26,102 nucleotides of DNA from Treponema sp. UBA4267 (GCA_002395155.1 DGWD01000032.1:1-26102), one strand, 5' to 3'. Positions 6,935 to 15,719 are shown, counted from the first letter of the stretch. Notes: a model not told the origin generated them from the letters alone. Translations and numbers: made by a program.

Positions 6935-8068
6935 ACGGCTAATTTGTTTGATTATGTTGCCTGGCGGGGAGATATTACATTTGATACAATCCCTTTTAAT
7001 AAAATAGATGCACTTTTGCTTTCTCATTTATCATATTCACTTTTGAATGGCCTTGTTTCATCATCATTTGAAGAGTCAAAAACTCTAAGTCAGTTAAGTA
7101 AGGATTTTAAGGCTGCCAGTGATTATGAGGACAGATTAAAGATTGGTTTTGTAATTAATAAAAATACTCCTGAGCTTCTTGCCAAAACTGCAAAATCTCT
7201 GCGTTTTAAGAATGTTCGTATTTGCGGTTATAGAGAAATTTTTAGCGAAGAAAATGTAGAACAATTTGCCGCTATGACCTATATCATCAAAAATGGCAAG
7301 AATGAAGAAGTTATAATTTCTTACCGAGGAACTGATGATACTTTGGTAGGCTGGAAGGAAGATTTTAATATTGTCTGGCAGGATCAAATACCAGCTCAAA
7401 AGGATGCTTTAGTTTATATAGAAGATGCCGCTAAGTTTTTTAAAAATGATTTTGTTATTGTTGGACATTCTAAAGGTGGAAATCTTGCCATAAATACTGC
7501 GGTAAAGTGTGGAGAAAAAATTCAGAAACGTATAAAACAGATTTATAATTTTGATGGTCCTGGATTTTCTGAGGATTTCTTTAATCAGCCTGAATATCTT
7601 GCAATTGAAAGTAAACTTGTAAATATTTACCCTGAAATGTCTCTTGTTGGAATGATTTTCCATCATCCTAAAAAGTATGAAATTGTTAAGAGTGATGGTT
7701 TTGCGGTTATGCAGCATGATCCTTTAACATGGCAGATTATGGGATCCTCTTTTGAGAATAAAAGGGATTTTACCAATGAAAGTAAAATATTTTATAGAGA
7801 CTTAAATGAGTGGGTTGAAAGACTTGAACCTGAGCAGACTAAGAAATTTGTTACCGCTCTATGGGATATAATTATGGCTTCGGATGTTAAGACTCTTACA
7901 GAATTATCAAAATCGGGCTTTATTTCTGGGGCAAAAATGTTTGGAAAAATGGCCACTATGGATAGGGAATCTAAGGAAGAGGTTAGGGTTGTTCTGGATC
8001 TTTTGAGGGATATTGTATTTAAGGACACCCAGTTGGGAAAAGTTTTACGTTTTAAAAAAGAATTGTAA
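6935..8068 (+). CDS. Mbeg1/DUF2974-like alpha/beta hydrolase (probable ACG start)
   Basis: The product is about 377 residues and resembles the Mbeg1-like (DUF2974) alpha/beta hydrolases, predicted intracellular lipases or esterases of unknown substrate. It shows YRGTDDTLVGWKEDFN (oxyanion region), the nucleophile elbow GHSKGGN with Ser near residue 179, and FDGPGF after it. No ATG exists near the 5' end. TTG at 6944 is open but lies 15 nt behind GGAGG (6924-6928). ACG at 6935 has ideal 6-nt spacing and would give (M)ANLFDYVAWRGD, which matches from memory the MANxFDYxxWRGD beginning of relatives; the frame is closed by TAA at 6917. Its stop overlaps the promoter of the FHA gene. Fold assignment is firm, substrate unknown, start codon inferred. 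Confidence 0.8.
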   Translation, partial: TANLFDYVAWRGDITFDTIPFNKIDALLLSHLSYSLLNGLVSSSFEESKTLSQLSKDFKAASDYEDRLKIGFVINKNTPELLAKTAKSLRFKNVRICGYREIFSEENVEQFAAMTYIIKNGKNEEVIISYRGTDDTLVGWKEDFNIVWQDQIPAQKDALVYIEDAAKFFKNDFVIVGHSKGGNLAINTAVKCGEKIQKRIKQIYNFDGPGFSEDFFNQPEYLAIESKLVNIYPEMSLVGMIFHHPKKYEIVKSDGFAVMQHDPLTWQIMGSSFENKRDFTNESKIFYRDLNEWVERLEPEQTKKFVTALWDIIMASDVKTLTELSKSGFISGAKMFGKMATMDRESKEEVRVVLDLLRDIVFKDTQLGKVLRFKKEL

Positions 8069-8091
8069 ATAAGACATTGGAGGACTATAAT
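8063..8091 (+). promoter_or_regulatory. Promoter predicted to give a leaderless FHA-gene mRNA
   Basis: TTGTAA (8063-8068), 17-nt spacer, TATAAT (8086-8091), then 7 nt to the ATG at 8099. The -35 box contains the stop codon of the preceding hydrolase gene. GGAGG (8079-8083) lies inside the spacer and 15 nt from the ATG, too far to act as a normal Shine-Dalgarno. Confidence 0.55.
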
Positions 8092-8098
8092 TTTATAT

Positions 8099-8443
8099 AT
8101 GAGTAATGAAACTATTGTAACCGACAGTCCTGTTGGAAGACATTTGGATTCTCTAGGAGAATCTAAGCCAGCTTCTTATTTGATGTTTAACAAAAAGAAG
8201 GTTGAGTTAGTAGCCAAAATTACTATTGGCCGCGAATCTGATAATGATGTTATTGTGGATAACAAACTTGCCAGTCGTCATCATGCCTTAATCCAGAAAA
8301 TTAAGAATGCATATTTTATAAGGGATGAAGAAAGCACCAATGGTACTTTTGTTAATGGAATTAGAATTCCTGCTGGAAAATATGTCAAACTTAATCCCGG
8401 AGATAAAATTACAATTGGTAATATGAATCTTGTAATTTCATAA
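8099..8443 (+). CDS. Small FHA-domain protein (phosphothreonine reader)
   Basis: This 114-residue protein is almost entirely one forkhead-associated domain (about residues 30-114), which binds phosphothreonine peptides. The core motifs are visible: TIGRESDNDVIV, ASRHHALI and STNGTFVNG, with the Gly-Arg, Ser-Arg-His and Asn-Gly residues that contact the phosphopeptide. The N-terminal 25 residues contain several Thr and Ser (TIVTDSP), and could be the kinase target that allows self or trans binding, as in GarA/OdhI-like proteins. Its stop overlaps the ATG of the next gene in TAATG, and the kinase follows after that, so it is very likely the reader of that kinase. It has its own predicted promoter and no Shine-Dalgarno. 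Confidence 0.9.
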   Translation: MSNETIVTDSPVGRHLDSLGESKPASYLMFNKKKVELVAKITIGRESDNDVIVDNKLASRHHALIQKIKNAYFIRDEESTNGTFVNGIRIPAGKYVKLNPGDKITIGNMNLVIS

Positions 8444-9453
8444 TGGGCTTAAAAAAAGAATCTTTTAAAGAACTAAAAACAATTCTCACTGCTAGTGGAC
8501 TTCCTTCGTATCAAGAAATTTTTGATATTGCTGATGAAGTTACAGATATTCTTATGTCCGAAAAAACTGAATACAGACCTGTAGCTTCGGATGGGGAAGT
8601 CGGCGGGCTTTTGGATTTTAAAGATGTTACAGAACCTCTTGTTGTTGTTCCAGATTTACATGCACGACCATATTTTTTGCTCAATATCTTAAGCTATAAA
8701 ATGGAATCTGGAAAAACTATTTTTGAGGCTTTGGAAGATAAAGATATTTTTCTGGTTTTTGTGGGCGATATTTTACACACAGAGCGAAATACCCGTGATA
8801 GATGGACGGCTGCTGCACTGGAATTTGCAGAAAACATTTATACGGGTCCTGCAATTTCAGCCGAAATGAAGGAAGGCCTTTCTCTTTTGTGCGGACTTAT
8901 GAAATTAAAGATAATGTTCCCCCACAATTGTCATATTTTGAAAGGAAATCACGAAAATATTTATAATTACACGGGTGATGGAGATTTTGGCTTTAGAAAA
9001 TTTGCTGATGAAGGCAATATGTGCCGTCTTTTTATTCAGGATTACTATGGTGATGATATTCTTTATATGATTCATTGCTTTGAAAAAAATCTCCCACTAT
9101 TATTTTTAGGAAATAAGTGTCTTATATCTCACGCGGAACCAAAAATTCCTTATAGCCGAAAAGAATTAATCGATGCAAGAATGCTTGGTAGTGTGGTAGA
9201 AGGCCTTACATGGACCGAAAACGATGCTGCCCAGGAAGGTTCAGTTGAGGCTACCATAAAAAATCTTACGGGCCTTGAAGATTGTGGTGATTATGTTTAT
9301 TTGGGTGGACATAGGCCTGTTAATGGTAACTATAAATTAAGACAAAATGGGCTTTATATTCAATTTCATAATCCGGGGCGGCAGAATGTGGCAATTGTAA
9401 AAAGTGATAAAAAATTTAATCCAAATTTAGATATTGTTGAGGTTGCAAAATGA
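8443..9453 (+). CDS. Calcineurin-like (PPP-type) metallophosphoesterase
   Basis: This 336-residue protein shows the dimetal phosphoesterase motifs in order: VPDLHARP (D-x-H, about residue 69), VGDILH (about 108, followed by NTRDRW), KGNHENIY (GNHE, about 168), a His in ISHAEP (about 230) and GGHRPVNG (about 288). This order matches PPP protein phosphatases and related enzymes, although the first motif lacks the usual Gly before Asp. Sitting between an FHA reader and a Ser/Thr kinase, it is likely the phosphatase that reverses kinase marks, a place more often held by a PP2C enzyme. That role is inferred; a nucleotide or other phosphoester substrate is possible. Its ATG overlaps the FHA stop and its TGA overlaps the kinase ATG, so translation is coupled. 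Cytosolic, no signal peptide. Confidence 0.87.
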   Translation: MGLKKESFKELKTILTASGLPSYQEIFDIADEVTDILMSEKTEYRPVASDGEVGGLLDFKDVTEPLVVVPDLHARPYFLLNILSYKMESGKTIFEALEDKDIFLVFVGDILHTERNTRDRWTAAALEFAENIYTGPAISAEMKEGLSLLCGLMKLKIMFPHNCHILKGNHENIYNYTGDGDFGFRKFADEGNMCRLFIQDYYGDDILYMIHCFEKNLPLLFLGNKCLISHAEPKIPYSRKELIDARMLGSVVEGLTWTENDAAQEGSVEATIKNLTGLEDCGDYVYLGGHRPVNGNYKLRQNGLYIQFHNPGRQNVAIVKSDKKFNPNLDIVEVAK

Positions 9454-11087
9454 GTGAAGAATTTCCTCCTCTAATCGGAAAGTACAAGGTTACTGGTATA
9501 GTTGCAAAGGGTGGAATGGGAGTTGTATATAAGGCAATTCATCCTTCCTTAAAACGGTATGTTGTAATTAAAAAAATGACTGCCCGCAACAAATCTGGCA
9601 ATGCAGAAAGATTTAAGAAGGAAGCTCAGATTTTATTGGATTTACAGAGTCCTTATATCGTTCATCTTTTTGATTATTTTACTGAAGCTGGCTACCGCTA
9701 TATGGTTGAAGAGCTGGTAGATGGAATTGCCCTAGATAAATTGATTAAGAAACAGACTTCCTTACCAAGTCCAATAGCCATGCTTATTATGCAGGACGCC
9801 TGCTATGCCTTAAAATATGCTCATTCAAAAGAAATTGTTCACCGCGATATTAAGCCAGGTAATATTTTAATTTCTAAAAGAGGCGAAATAAAACTTGCAG
9901 ATTTTGGAATTGCTTCAGATTCTGCCGGCGATAATGTAACTGAAACTGGAGTTGCACTTGGTACTCCAGCCTATATGCCTCCCGAGCAGTTTGAAGATTC
10001 TTCATCTGTAGATGCCCGAGCCGATATTTACGCTCTTGGAATTATGCTTTACGAAATGCTTACAGGAAGTAAACCTTATCCTACTGAGTTTTCTATAGAT
10101 ACCCTTAAAACTATTAAAAAAGGTTCATATATTAGTCCTAGAAAACTTGATAAGTCTATTCCAAGACCAATTTGTAAACTCATTCACAAAATGATCAGGC
10201 CTAAGGCAAAGAACCGCTATCAGTCAATTGATGGAGTTTTAAAACAGGTAAAAAAATATCTTAGTCATTATGATACCCATGAATTGAGAGTTCTGATTGC
10301 TAAATCTGTAATGACCCAGAAAACTTTTGCTTATCCAGAAATTGAACCAAAAGATAAAATTAAGATTAGGGTAAGACGAATACTTCTTTCTGCTCTTGCT
10401 TTCCTGGTTCTTTTGCTTACTTGCTGGAAAGCAGGTCTTTTTCACAAAACTATTTTAAGAAGATGGTATAGTCCGGTTAGAATGGAAATGGAAATGCCTA
10501 GGGCTATTTCTAACAGTATGGATTTGCCTGTAAAAGCCTTTTTCTTTGAAAATGATAAAGATAAGATTCCTGAAGTTACTGGAGGAAATAGAACTTTATT
10601 TGTAAAGGATAGCCGTTTTATTGATAAGGTAATGGGCTGTTTTACATTTGGAAGTAAGGTGGAAGTTTCTCGTCCTGCCGCTAAAAATAAAACTTATGTA
10701 ATGAATACCCTTTATCTTAAGCAGGGTGACTACAGGGTAAAGGTGGTAGTTGGACCTTACGTTTGGTGGAAATCTTTCACAGTTACTTCTAAGGACTGTT
10801 TAATTTCTTGTGATTTCCTTAAAAATATGGTCCGTAACATTAAGATTAAGAGCTTTGCTTATGATGCAGATAGCGGAAATGACATTTCTTCCGAAGCCAC
10901 TTTCCAGATTATGTATAAGAATAAGTGGATTCCTATTGAAGAAATGAAAGACGAAGAGCTTAAATCTGCTACAGTATGGAAGATAAAGGTTGGGGCAGAA
11001 GGATACGAGGAAGAAATTTTTAGCCTGCTGATTGACTGGTACCAGGATGAAATATTTATTTCTTCTGAGTTGAAAAAGAAAAATTAA
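9450..11087 (+). CDS. Transmembrane Ser/Thr protein kinase (PknB/PrkC type)
   Basis: This 545-residue protein has an N-terminal Hanks-type kinase domain (about residues 10-270), one transmembrane helix (about 310-331) and a C-terminal extracytoplasmic domain of about 210 residues. Kinase motifs include the glycine loop AKGGMGVVYKA, Lys in VVIKKM, HRDIKPGNIL, DFGIA, GTPAYMPPEQF and DIYALGIMLYEMLTG, so it should be active. The outer domain shows no PASTA repeats; it looks beta-rich and I do not recognise it. The start overlaps the phosphoesterase stop (ATGA), and GAGG about 8 nt upstream can support re-initiation. It probably signals across the inner membrane and marks proteins read by the FHA protein. 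The 3' end overlaps the convergent lipase gene by 4 nt. Confidence 0.93.
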   Translation: MSEEFPPLIGKYKVTGIVAKGGMGVVYKAIHPSLKRYVVIKKMTARNKSGNAERFKKEAQILLDLQSPYIVHLFDYFTEAGYRYMVEELVDGIALDKLIKKQTSLPSPIAMLIMQDACYALKYAHSKEIVHRDIKPGNILISKRGEIKLADFGIASDSAGDNVTETGVALGTPAYMPPEQFEDSSSVDARADIYALGIMLYEMLTGSKPYPTEFSIDTLKTIKKGSYISPRKLDKSIPRPICKLIHKMIRPKAKNRYQSIDGVLKQVKKYLSHYDTHELRVLIAKSVMTQKTFAYPEIEPKDKIKIRVRRILLSALAFLVLLLTCWKAGLFHKTILRRWYSPVRMEMEMPRAISNSMDLPVKAFFFENDKDKIPEVTGGNRTLFVKDSRFIDKVMGCFTFGSKVEVSRPAAKNKTYVMNTLYLKQGDYRVKVVVGPYVWWKSFTVTSKDCLISCDFLKNMVRNIKIKSFAYDADSGNDISSEATFQIMYKNKWIPIEEMKDEELKSATVWKIKVGAEGYEEEIFSLLIDWYQDEIFISSELKKKN

Positions 11088-12277
11088 AAACCACGGTCTT
11101 TAAGGTCTTTTACAAGTTGAACATAGAATTCTCTTACATCGAATTCTTTTAAGTTTTCCTTGTAAAGGTCAATCATATCTGCATGTGAAATACCACGGCC
11201 GTGTTTTGTAGTAAGAAACTGGAACTTTTGTCCCCATGGACAGGAATCTTGACCTACAAGGCCGTCATTATTTCCATCATATTGTTTTACAAGGTTATAA
11301 GAATATCTGAGTGGGAATTTGCCACCTTGTTTTTTGTTCATTTTTGAACCTACGCTCTGGTAATAAACAAGTGGAGAATCAGGGACTTCTTCGTTGAATT
11401 TTTTCATAGATTCTGCAGTAAGGTCGTTTACAGAAGTCAGAAAGTCTGGGTCTGAATCACCAATTTTTGTAAGAATTTCATTGTAAACACTTGCGATTTG
11501 GTTTTGGCGTTTTGCAGGAATCTTGGAAAGCAGGTATTCTGCAAATAAACAGCCTCTGTGTGGTGTATTGATTGTTGTAAGGCTTGCAACATAAGGTGCC
11601 ATGCCTTCTTTACTAATGGCCCAGCGTGCATCAAGACCACCTTTTGAGTGCCCAATGATGTTTACTTTTTCACAACCTTCTTTTTCGCAAATTTCCTTAA
11701 TCTTTTTGGCTATTGTTTTTCCACTTTTAACAACTGATTCCGCAGATTGCTGATTTCCGTAATAAATTACAGCCCCATTCTTTTTAAGTTCTCCAGGAAT
11801 GCGGCCCCAGTAATTAAAATATCTGAAATCACGGAAAAAAACTCCGTGAATCAGGAGAAGGGGGTATTTTGTTTTACATATCTGCTGGTCTTTTCTTTCT
11901 TCGTTTAGTTTTAATTTTGCAGTTTCAAAAGTGTATTCCTGGCGGACTCTTATAATCATAAAAATCAGAATGATGATGTTGATAGGGAGAATCATTCCAA
12001 AAATAAGGCCTAGTACTCTGAGTTTAATTCTAAGCTGGGTGGATGTAAGGTAAATCCTAATCATGCCATCCCAAAATATAATAAGTTCAATTAAATATAT
12101 AATAATTCCGCTTGTAATCCAAAAAGGTTTTGCTTCGTTAAAACCAGGCAGTCCTGAAAATCCCAAAACTCCTGGAATGTAAAAGCAGGCAAGTATAGAT
12201 GTGGAAACTAAAAATGTTATTAAAAGATTTGCACCTTTGTGTATGTTTTGCAGTTTTCTCTCTTCGGTAAAAATCAT
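11084..12277 (-). CDS. Membrane-anchored alpha/beta-hydrolase lipase
   Basis: This 397-residue protein has three N-terminal hydrophobic helices (about residues 17-37, 54-72 and 88-110) followed by a hydrolase domain. LLIHGVFFRD (141-150) is the oxyanion loop of LipA-type triacylglycerol lipases, IIGHSKGGLDARW carries the nucleophile Ser211, and INTPHRG fits the bacterial lipase family. Late His in ATKHGRGISHADM could complete the triad with an Asp. It likely hydrolyses acyl esters at the membrane; the side of the membrane is unclear. It shares the unusual elbow sequence GHSKGG with the DUF2974 hydrolase at 6935, though the domains otherwise differ. The ORF ends 4 nt inside the kinase gene. 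There is no Shine-Dalgarno; a promoter ends 6 nt before the ATG. Confidence 0.85.
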   Translation of the reverse strand: MIFTEERKLQNIHKGANLLITFLVSTSILACFYIPGVLGFSGLPGFNEAKPFWITSGIIIYLIELIIFWDGMIRIYLTSTQLRIKLRVLGLIFGMILPINIIILIFMIIRVRQEYTFETAKLKLNEERKDQQICKTKYPLLLIHGVFFRDFRYFNYWGRIPGELKKNGAVIYYGNQQSAESVVKSGKTIAKKIKEICEKEGCEKVNIIGHSKGGLDARWAISKEGMAPYVASLTTINTPHRGCLFAEYLLSKIPAKRQNQIASVYNEILTKIGDSDPDFLTSVNDLTAESMKKFNEEVPDSPLVYYQSVGSKMNKKQGGKFPLRYSYNLVKQYDGNNDGLVGQDSCPWGQKFQFLTTKHGRGISHADMIDLYKENLKEFDVREFYVQLVKDLKDRGF

Positions 12278-12283
12278 AATTAT

Positions 12284-12312
12284 AATTTAATAAAAATATG
12301 TATGCTTGTTAA
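12284..12312 (-). promoter_or_regulatory. Promoter predicted to give a leaderless lipase mRNA
   Basis: Minus strand TTAACA (12312-12307), 17-nt spacer, TAAATT (12289-12284), then 6 nt to the ATG at 12277. A better-looking TATAAT at 12284-12279 is only 1 nt from the ATG and would start transcription inside the gene. Confidence 0.4.
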
Positions 12313-12365
12313 GTAAAAAATAGTAGCGTTTTTATACATGGCCTTCCATAATCTTCTCTTTTAAT

Positions 12366-12395
12366 TTGACGATGACAGATTTTTATTATTATATT
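12366..12395 (+). promoter_or_regulatory. Promoter predicted to give a leaderless lon mRNA
   Basis: TTGACG (12366-12371), 18-nt spacer, TATATT (12390-12395), then 7 nt of mostly T to the ATG at 12403. No purine-rich Shine-Dalgarno exists between. No CIRCE-type heat-shock operator is visible in the 125-nt divergent gap. Confidence 0.5.
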
Positions 12396-12402
12396 TTTTT
12401 AT

Positions 12403-14805
12403 ATGACAGATAACAATGAAAACTCTATAATCGCAACAGATCAGATTTTGCCAAATAAATTGACAATTATCCCTCTTTCAGGACGTCCAATTTTTCCTGG
12501 CATATTTACGCCTTTAATGATTAGCTCAGCAGATGATGTAAAGGTTGTGGAAGAGGCCTACGAAAAAGAAGGCTTTATTGGAATTGTAATGTTAAAAAAT
12601 GATAGCGAAGTTCCTTCAATCGATGATTTATACAGAGTAGGAACCGTTGCCCGCATCATTAAAAAGGTAAATCTTCCTGATGGTGGTGTTAATATTTTTA
12701 TTTCCACCCAGAAACGTTTTAAAATTCGCAAGACACTTCATAAATCAGCACCAATTGCAACAGCAGTAGAATATCTTGAAGATGAAGAAGCTGACACATT
12801 TGAAGTAAAGGCCTTGACTCGTGCTTTAATCAGTGAGATGAAGGAGGTTTCTGAAAATAATCCACTCTTCTCAGAAGAAATGCGCCTCAATATGGTAAAC
12901 ATTGATAACCCGGGAAAAATTGCCGACTTTATTGCTTCTATTTTGAATGTTGATAAAAAGGAACAGCAAAAGATTCTTGAAACAGTAAATGTTCGTCAGA
13001 GAATGGAACAGGTCCTTGTCTTTATCAAAAAAGAGCAGGAAGTTTTGAAGGTTCAAAAGAAAATTCAGAACGAGCTTAATGAAAAAATTGAAAAGAACCA
13101 GAGGGAATATTTCCTTCGCGAAGAAATGAAGTCTATTCAGGAGGAGCTTGGAGAGACTTTAGAAGGAAATGCTACCGACTATCAGAAATTTAAGAAAAAG
13201 ATAGAAGAATATCATTTTGAAGGAGAAATTAAGGAAACTGTCGAAAGTGAACTTGCAAAGTTTTCTCTAATGGATCCAAATTCTTCTGAATATATTGGAA
13301 CTCGTAATTTCCTTGAACTGGTATGCCAGCTGCCATGGAATGAAGAAATTAAAGAAGATTATAATCTGGATAAAGCCGGAAAAATCCTTGAAGCAGATCA
13401 CTTTGGAATGGAAGAGGTTAAGAAAAGAATTATTGAATATCTGGCTGTACGAAAATTAAAGGGTGATAGTAAAGGTTCAATTTTGATTCTGGTTGGTCCT
13501 CCGGGAGTTGGAAAAACTTCTGTTGGCCGTTCAATTGCAAATGCAATGAATAAGCCTTTCTTCCGTTTTTCCGTTGGTGGAATGCGTGATGAAGCTGAAA
13601 TTAAGGGACATAGACGAACTTACATTGGTGCAATGCCTGGAAAAATCATTCAGGGAATAAAGATTACCAAGTCTAAGTCTCCTGTTTTCCTTATTGATGA
13701 AGTTGATAAAATGGGATCTAGTCATAATGGTGATCCTGCATCAGCTTTGCTTGAAGTTTTGGATCCTGAGCAGAATATAAATTTCCGCGATAACTATTTG
13801 GATTTGCCATTTGATGTTTCAAACGTTTTCTTTATCCTTACTGCTAACTCTTTGGATACAATTCCAGGCCCTCTTTTGGACCGTGCAGAAATTCTCCAGC
13901 TTAGCGGTTATATTGATCAGGAAAAACTTGAAATTGCAAAAAAATATTTGATTCCAAAAAATCTTGAAAAAAATGGATTGAAGAAGAATCAGGTTAAGTA
14001 TACAAAAGCGGCACTTTTACAGATTGCAGAAGAGTATGCCCGTGAGTCTGGCGTTCGTAATTACGAAAAATGCCTGGATAAGATTCACCGTAAAATTGTA
14101 ACAGAGATTTTGTCTAATAAGGCAAAGAATGAAGAACAGAAATCTGAACAAAATCTTACAGAAAAAAAACTTCCTGTATATACAATTGATGCTCCAGATC
14201 TTTTTAAATACCTTGGAAAACCAGATTTTGATGAAAGTCAGATTAAGGAAGCTAAGGTGCCTGGAACTGCTATTGGTTTGGCATGGACAAGTATGGGTGG
14301 AGACACTCTTTTAATTGAGTCAACCAGTTTTGCCGGCAAGGGCGGTTTAATTTTGACTGGCCAGATGGGTGATGTAATGAAGGAATCTAGTCAGATTGCC
14401 TTTAACTGGGCCCGCAAGTTTGTACTGGAACGTGGAAATAAAAAGGCTAAGTGGTTTGATGAAAATATAGTTCATCTTCATATTCCAGAAGGAGCTACTC
14501 CAAAGGATGGTCCAAGTGCCGGAATTACTATGGCCACAACCTTTGTTTCTCTTTTGACTAACAAGAAGATTAAACCTCATCTTGCAATGACTGGAGAATT
14601 GTCTTTGACTGGTCAGGTTTTGCCAATTGGCGGTCTACGTGAAAAAACTGTAGCAGCTAAACGTAATAAGATTAAGACTATTATCATTCCTAAGGCCAAT
14701 GAAAGAGACCTGGATGATATTCCTGAAATCGTAAAACAGGGAATTAAGTTTATCCCTGTTTCAGATGTAAGACAGGTGCTGGAAGTAGCACTCGGAATTA
14801 AATAG
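12403..14805 (+). CDS. lon: ATP-dependent Lon protease (LonA)
   Basis: This 800-residue protein has the full LonA layout: an N-terminal substrate-binding domain (LTIIPLSGRPIFPGIFTPL, about residues 20-215), a coiled region, the AAA+ module with Walker A GPPGVGKT (365-372) and Walker B VFLIDEVDKM, and the C-terminal peptidase domain. The catalytic dyad is Ser705 (in PKDGPSAGI) and Lys748 (in LREKTVAAK); their spacing of 43 equals that of the E. coli enzyme. It degrades misfolded and regulatory proteins in the cytosol as a hexamer. A Lys/Glu-rich insert sits between the AAA+ and protease domains (about 572-595). The gene is monocistronic, divergent from the lipase gene and convergent with the esterase gene 2 nt away. 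No Shine-Dalgarno is seen; it looks leaderless. Confidence 0.97.
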   Translation: MTDNNENSIIATDQILPNKLTIIPLSGRPIFPGIFTPLMISSADDVKVVEEAYEKEGFIGIVMLKNDSEVPSIDDLYRVGTVARIIKKVNLPDGGVNIFISTQKRFKIRKTLHKSAPIATAVEYLEDEEADTFEVKALTRALISEMKEVSENNPLFSEEMRLNMVNIDNPGKIADFIASILNVDKKEQQKILETVNVRQRMEQVLVFIKKEQEVLKVQKKIQNELNEKIEKNQREYFLREEMKSIQEELGETLEGNATDYQKFKKKIEEYHFEGEIKETVESELAKFSLMDPNSSEYIGTRNFLELVCQLPWNEEIKEDYNLDKAGKILEADHFGMEEVKKRIIEYLAVRKLKGDSKGSILILVGPPGVGKTSVGRSIANAMNKPFFRFSVGGMRDEAEIKGHRRTYIGAMPGKIIQGIKITKSKSPVFLIDEVDKMGSSHNGDPASALLEVLDPEQNINFRDNYLDLPFDVSNVFFILTANSLDTIPGPLLDRAEILQLSGYIDQEKLEIAKKYLIPKNLEKNGLKKNQVKYTKAALLQIAEEYARESGVRNYEKCLDKIHRKIVTEILSNKAKNEEQKSEQNLTEKKLPVYTIDAPDLFKYLGKPDFDESQIKEAKVPGTAIGLAWTSMGGDTLLIESTSFAGKGGLILTGQMGDVMKESSQIAFNWARKFVLERGNKKAKWFDENIVHLHIPEGATPKDGPSAGITMATTFVSLLTNKKIKPHLAMTGELSLTGQVLPIGGLREKTVAAKRNKIKTIIIPKANERDLDDIPEIVKQGIKFIPVSDVRQVLEVALGIK

Positions 14806-14807
14806 TT

Positions 14808-15683
14808 TTATTTTTCAATAACACCAATTTCTATGAGCCATTCCTTAAGACTTTCGTTCCAGTGGAATGTTTTCATAAAATTGTTGTTTTTCATGCCAAA
14901 ACCATGTTTTCCCCATTCGTAAATGGCTATACGACAGTTTGGAATCTTTTTTGCTTCCAGAGCGGCGTATAGTCTTTTTGCATTTTCTGGGATTACAATT
15001 GGATCATCTTCTGCAACTACTATGTATGTAGGTGGCATGTTATCTGGAACATGTAATTCAAGAGAAAATTCGTCTTTGCGTTCCTGGGTCTGGTACTTTT
15101 TTGAGCGGCCTAAAAGACTGTTTCTTGACCAGCGGTGGGCAATATCATCCTGCATGGAAACTACAGGGTAAATAGGCATAACGTAATCTGGACGTAGACT
15201 TACATTTGTTTCTATTCCGATTTTTTTAAGTTCGTTGTGAGTTTCAAAAAATTCTCCGGCCATTGCAACCAGGTGTCCACCTGCAGAATAACCGATTATA
15301 CCAACTTTGTTTGGGTCAATATCATAAGTTTCTGCATTTTCGCGAACCAACTGAATTGCTCTTTGAATGTCTTGTAGCATAGAAGGTTCGGTGTAGAAGC
15401 TTTGATTTGTTCTGTATCTAAGTACAAAGGCTGTAAAGCCCTGTTCGGCAAACCATTTTGCTGTTGTGTGTCCTTCTGCATAAAGATCAAGATGATAGTA
15501 GGAACCGCCCGGACAAACGATAACTGCAGCTCTATTATTTTCAATTTTTGGTTTGTGAGCAAACATTACAGAAGGTTCTTTTTCCATTCCCCGAACATTG
15601 CGCCATAGGTAAATTGTTTCGTCTTGGGCAAAAAGTTTGAATGCTAATAAAAGTGATAATGCTAGGATAATTCGTCTTTTCAT
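14808..15683 (-). CDS. Secreted alpha/beta-hydrolase esterase (BD-FAE/acetyl-xylan-esterase-like)
   Basis: From the ATG at 15683 the product is 291 residues and opens with a signal peptide, MKRRIILALSLLLAFKLFAQ, probably cut near AQ-DE, so it acts in the periplasm or outside. VIVCPGGSYYHLD provides the oxyanion HGG-like loop (here PGGSY), GYSAGG holds nucleophile Ser133, and the late AEDDPIV and GKHGFGM supply Asp and His. This fits esterases that deacetylate or deferuloylate plant polysaccharides, which suits a gut or rumen treponeme; the substrate is inferred. The reading frame stays open to 15788, but the extra 35 residues precede a perfect signal peptide, and a promoter (TTTATA, 17 nt, TACAAT, 7 nt, ATG) points to 15683. 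No sugar-use genes are adjacent. Confidence 0.87.
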   Translation of the reverse strand: MKRRIILALSLLLAFKLFAQDETIYLWRNVRGMEKEPSVMFAHKPKIENNRAAVIVCPGGSYYHLDLYAEGHTTAKWFAEQGFTAFVLRYRTNQSFYTEPSMLQDIQRAIQLVRENAETYDIDPNKVGIIGYSAGGHLVAMAGEFFETHNELKKIGIETNVSLRPDYVMPIYPVVSMQDDIAHRWSRNSLLGRSKKYQTQERKDEFSLELHVPDNMPPTYIVVAEDDPIVIPENAKRLYAALEAKKIPNCRIAIYEWGKHGFGMKNNNFMKTFHWNESLKEWLIEIGVIEK

Positions 15684-15690
15684 AAATTGT

Positions 15691-15719
15691 ATTGTAACAG
15701 AAATAAAAAAAAGTATAAA
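15691..15719 (-). promoter_or_regulatory. Promoter predicted to give a leaderless esterase mRNA
   Basis: Minus strand TTTATA (15719-15714), 17-nt spacer, TACAAT (15696-15691), then 7 nt to the ATG at 15683. A second TACAAT (15691-15686) overlaps by one base and is too close to the start. This position decides the start codon against the longer frame from 15788. Confidence 0.45.

Noticed and set aside
8079..8083. GGAGG as Shine-Dalgarno of the FHA gene
   Set aside because: Its 15-nt distance from the ATG is too long, and it falls in the spacer of a better-supported promoter. An ATT start at 8090 would fit the spacing but is very unlikely and adds nothing to the FHA domain.
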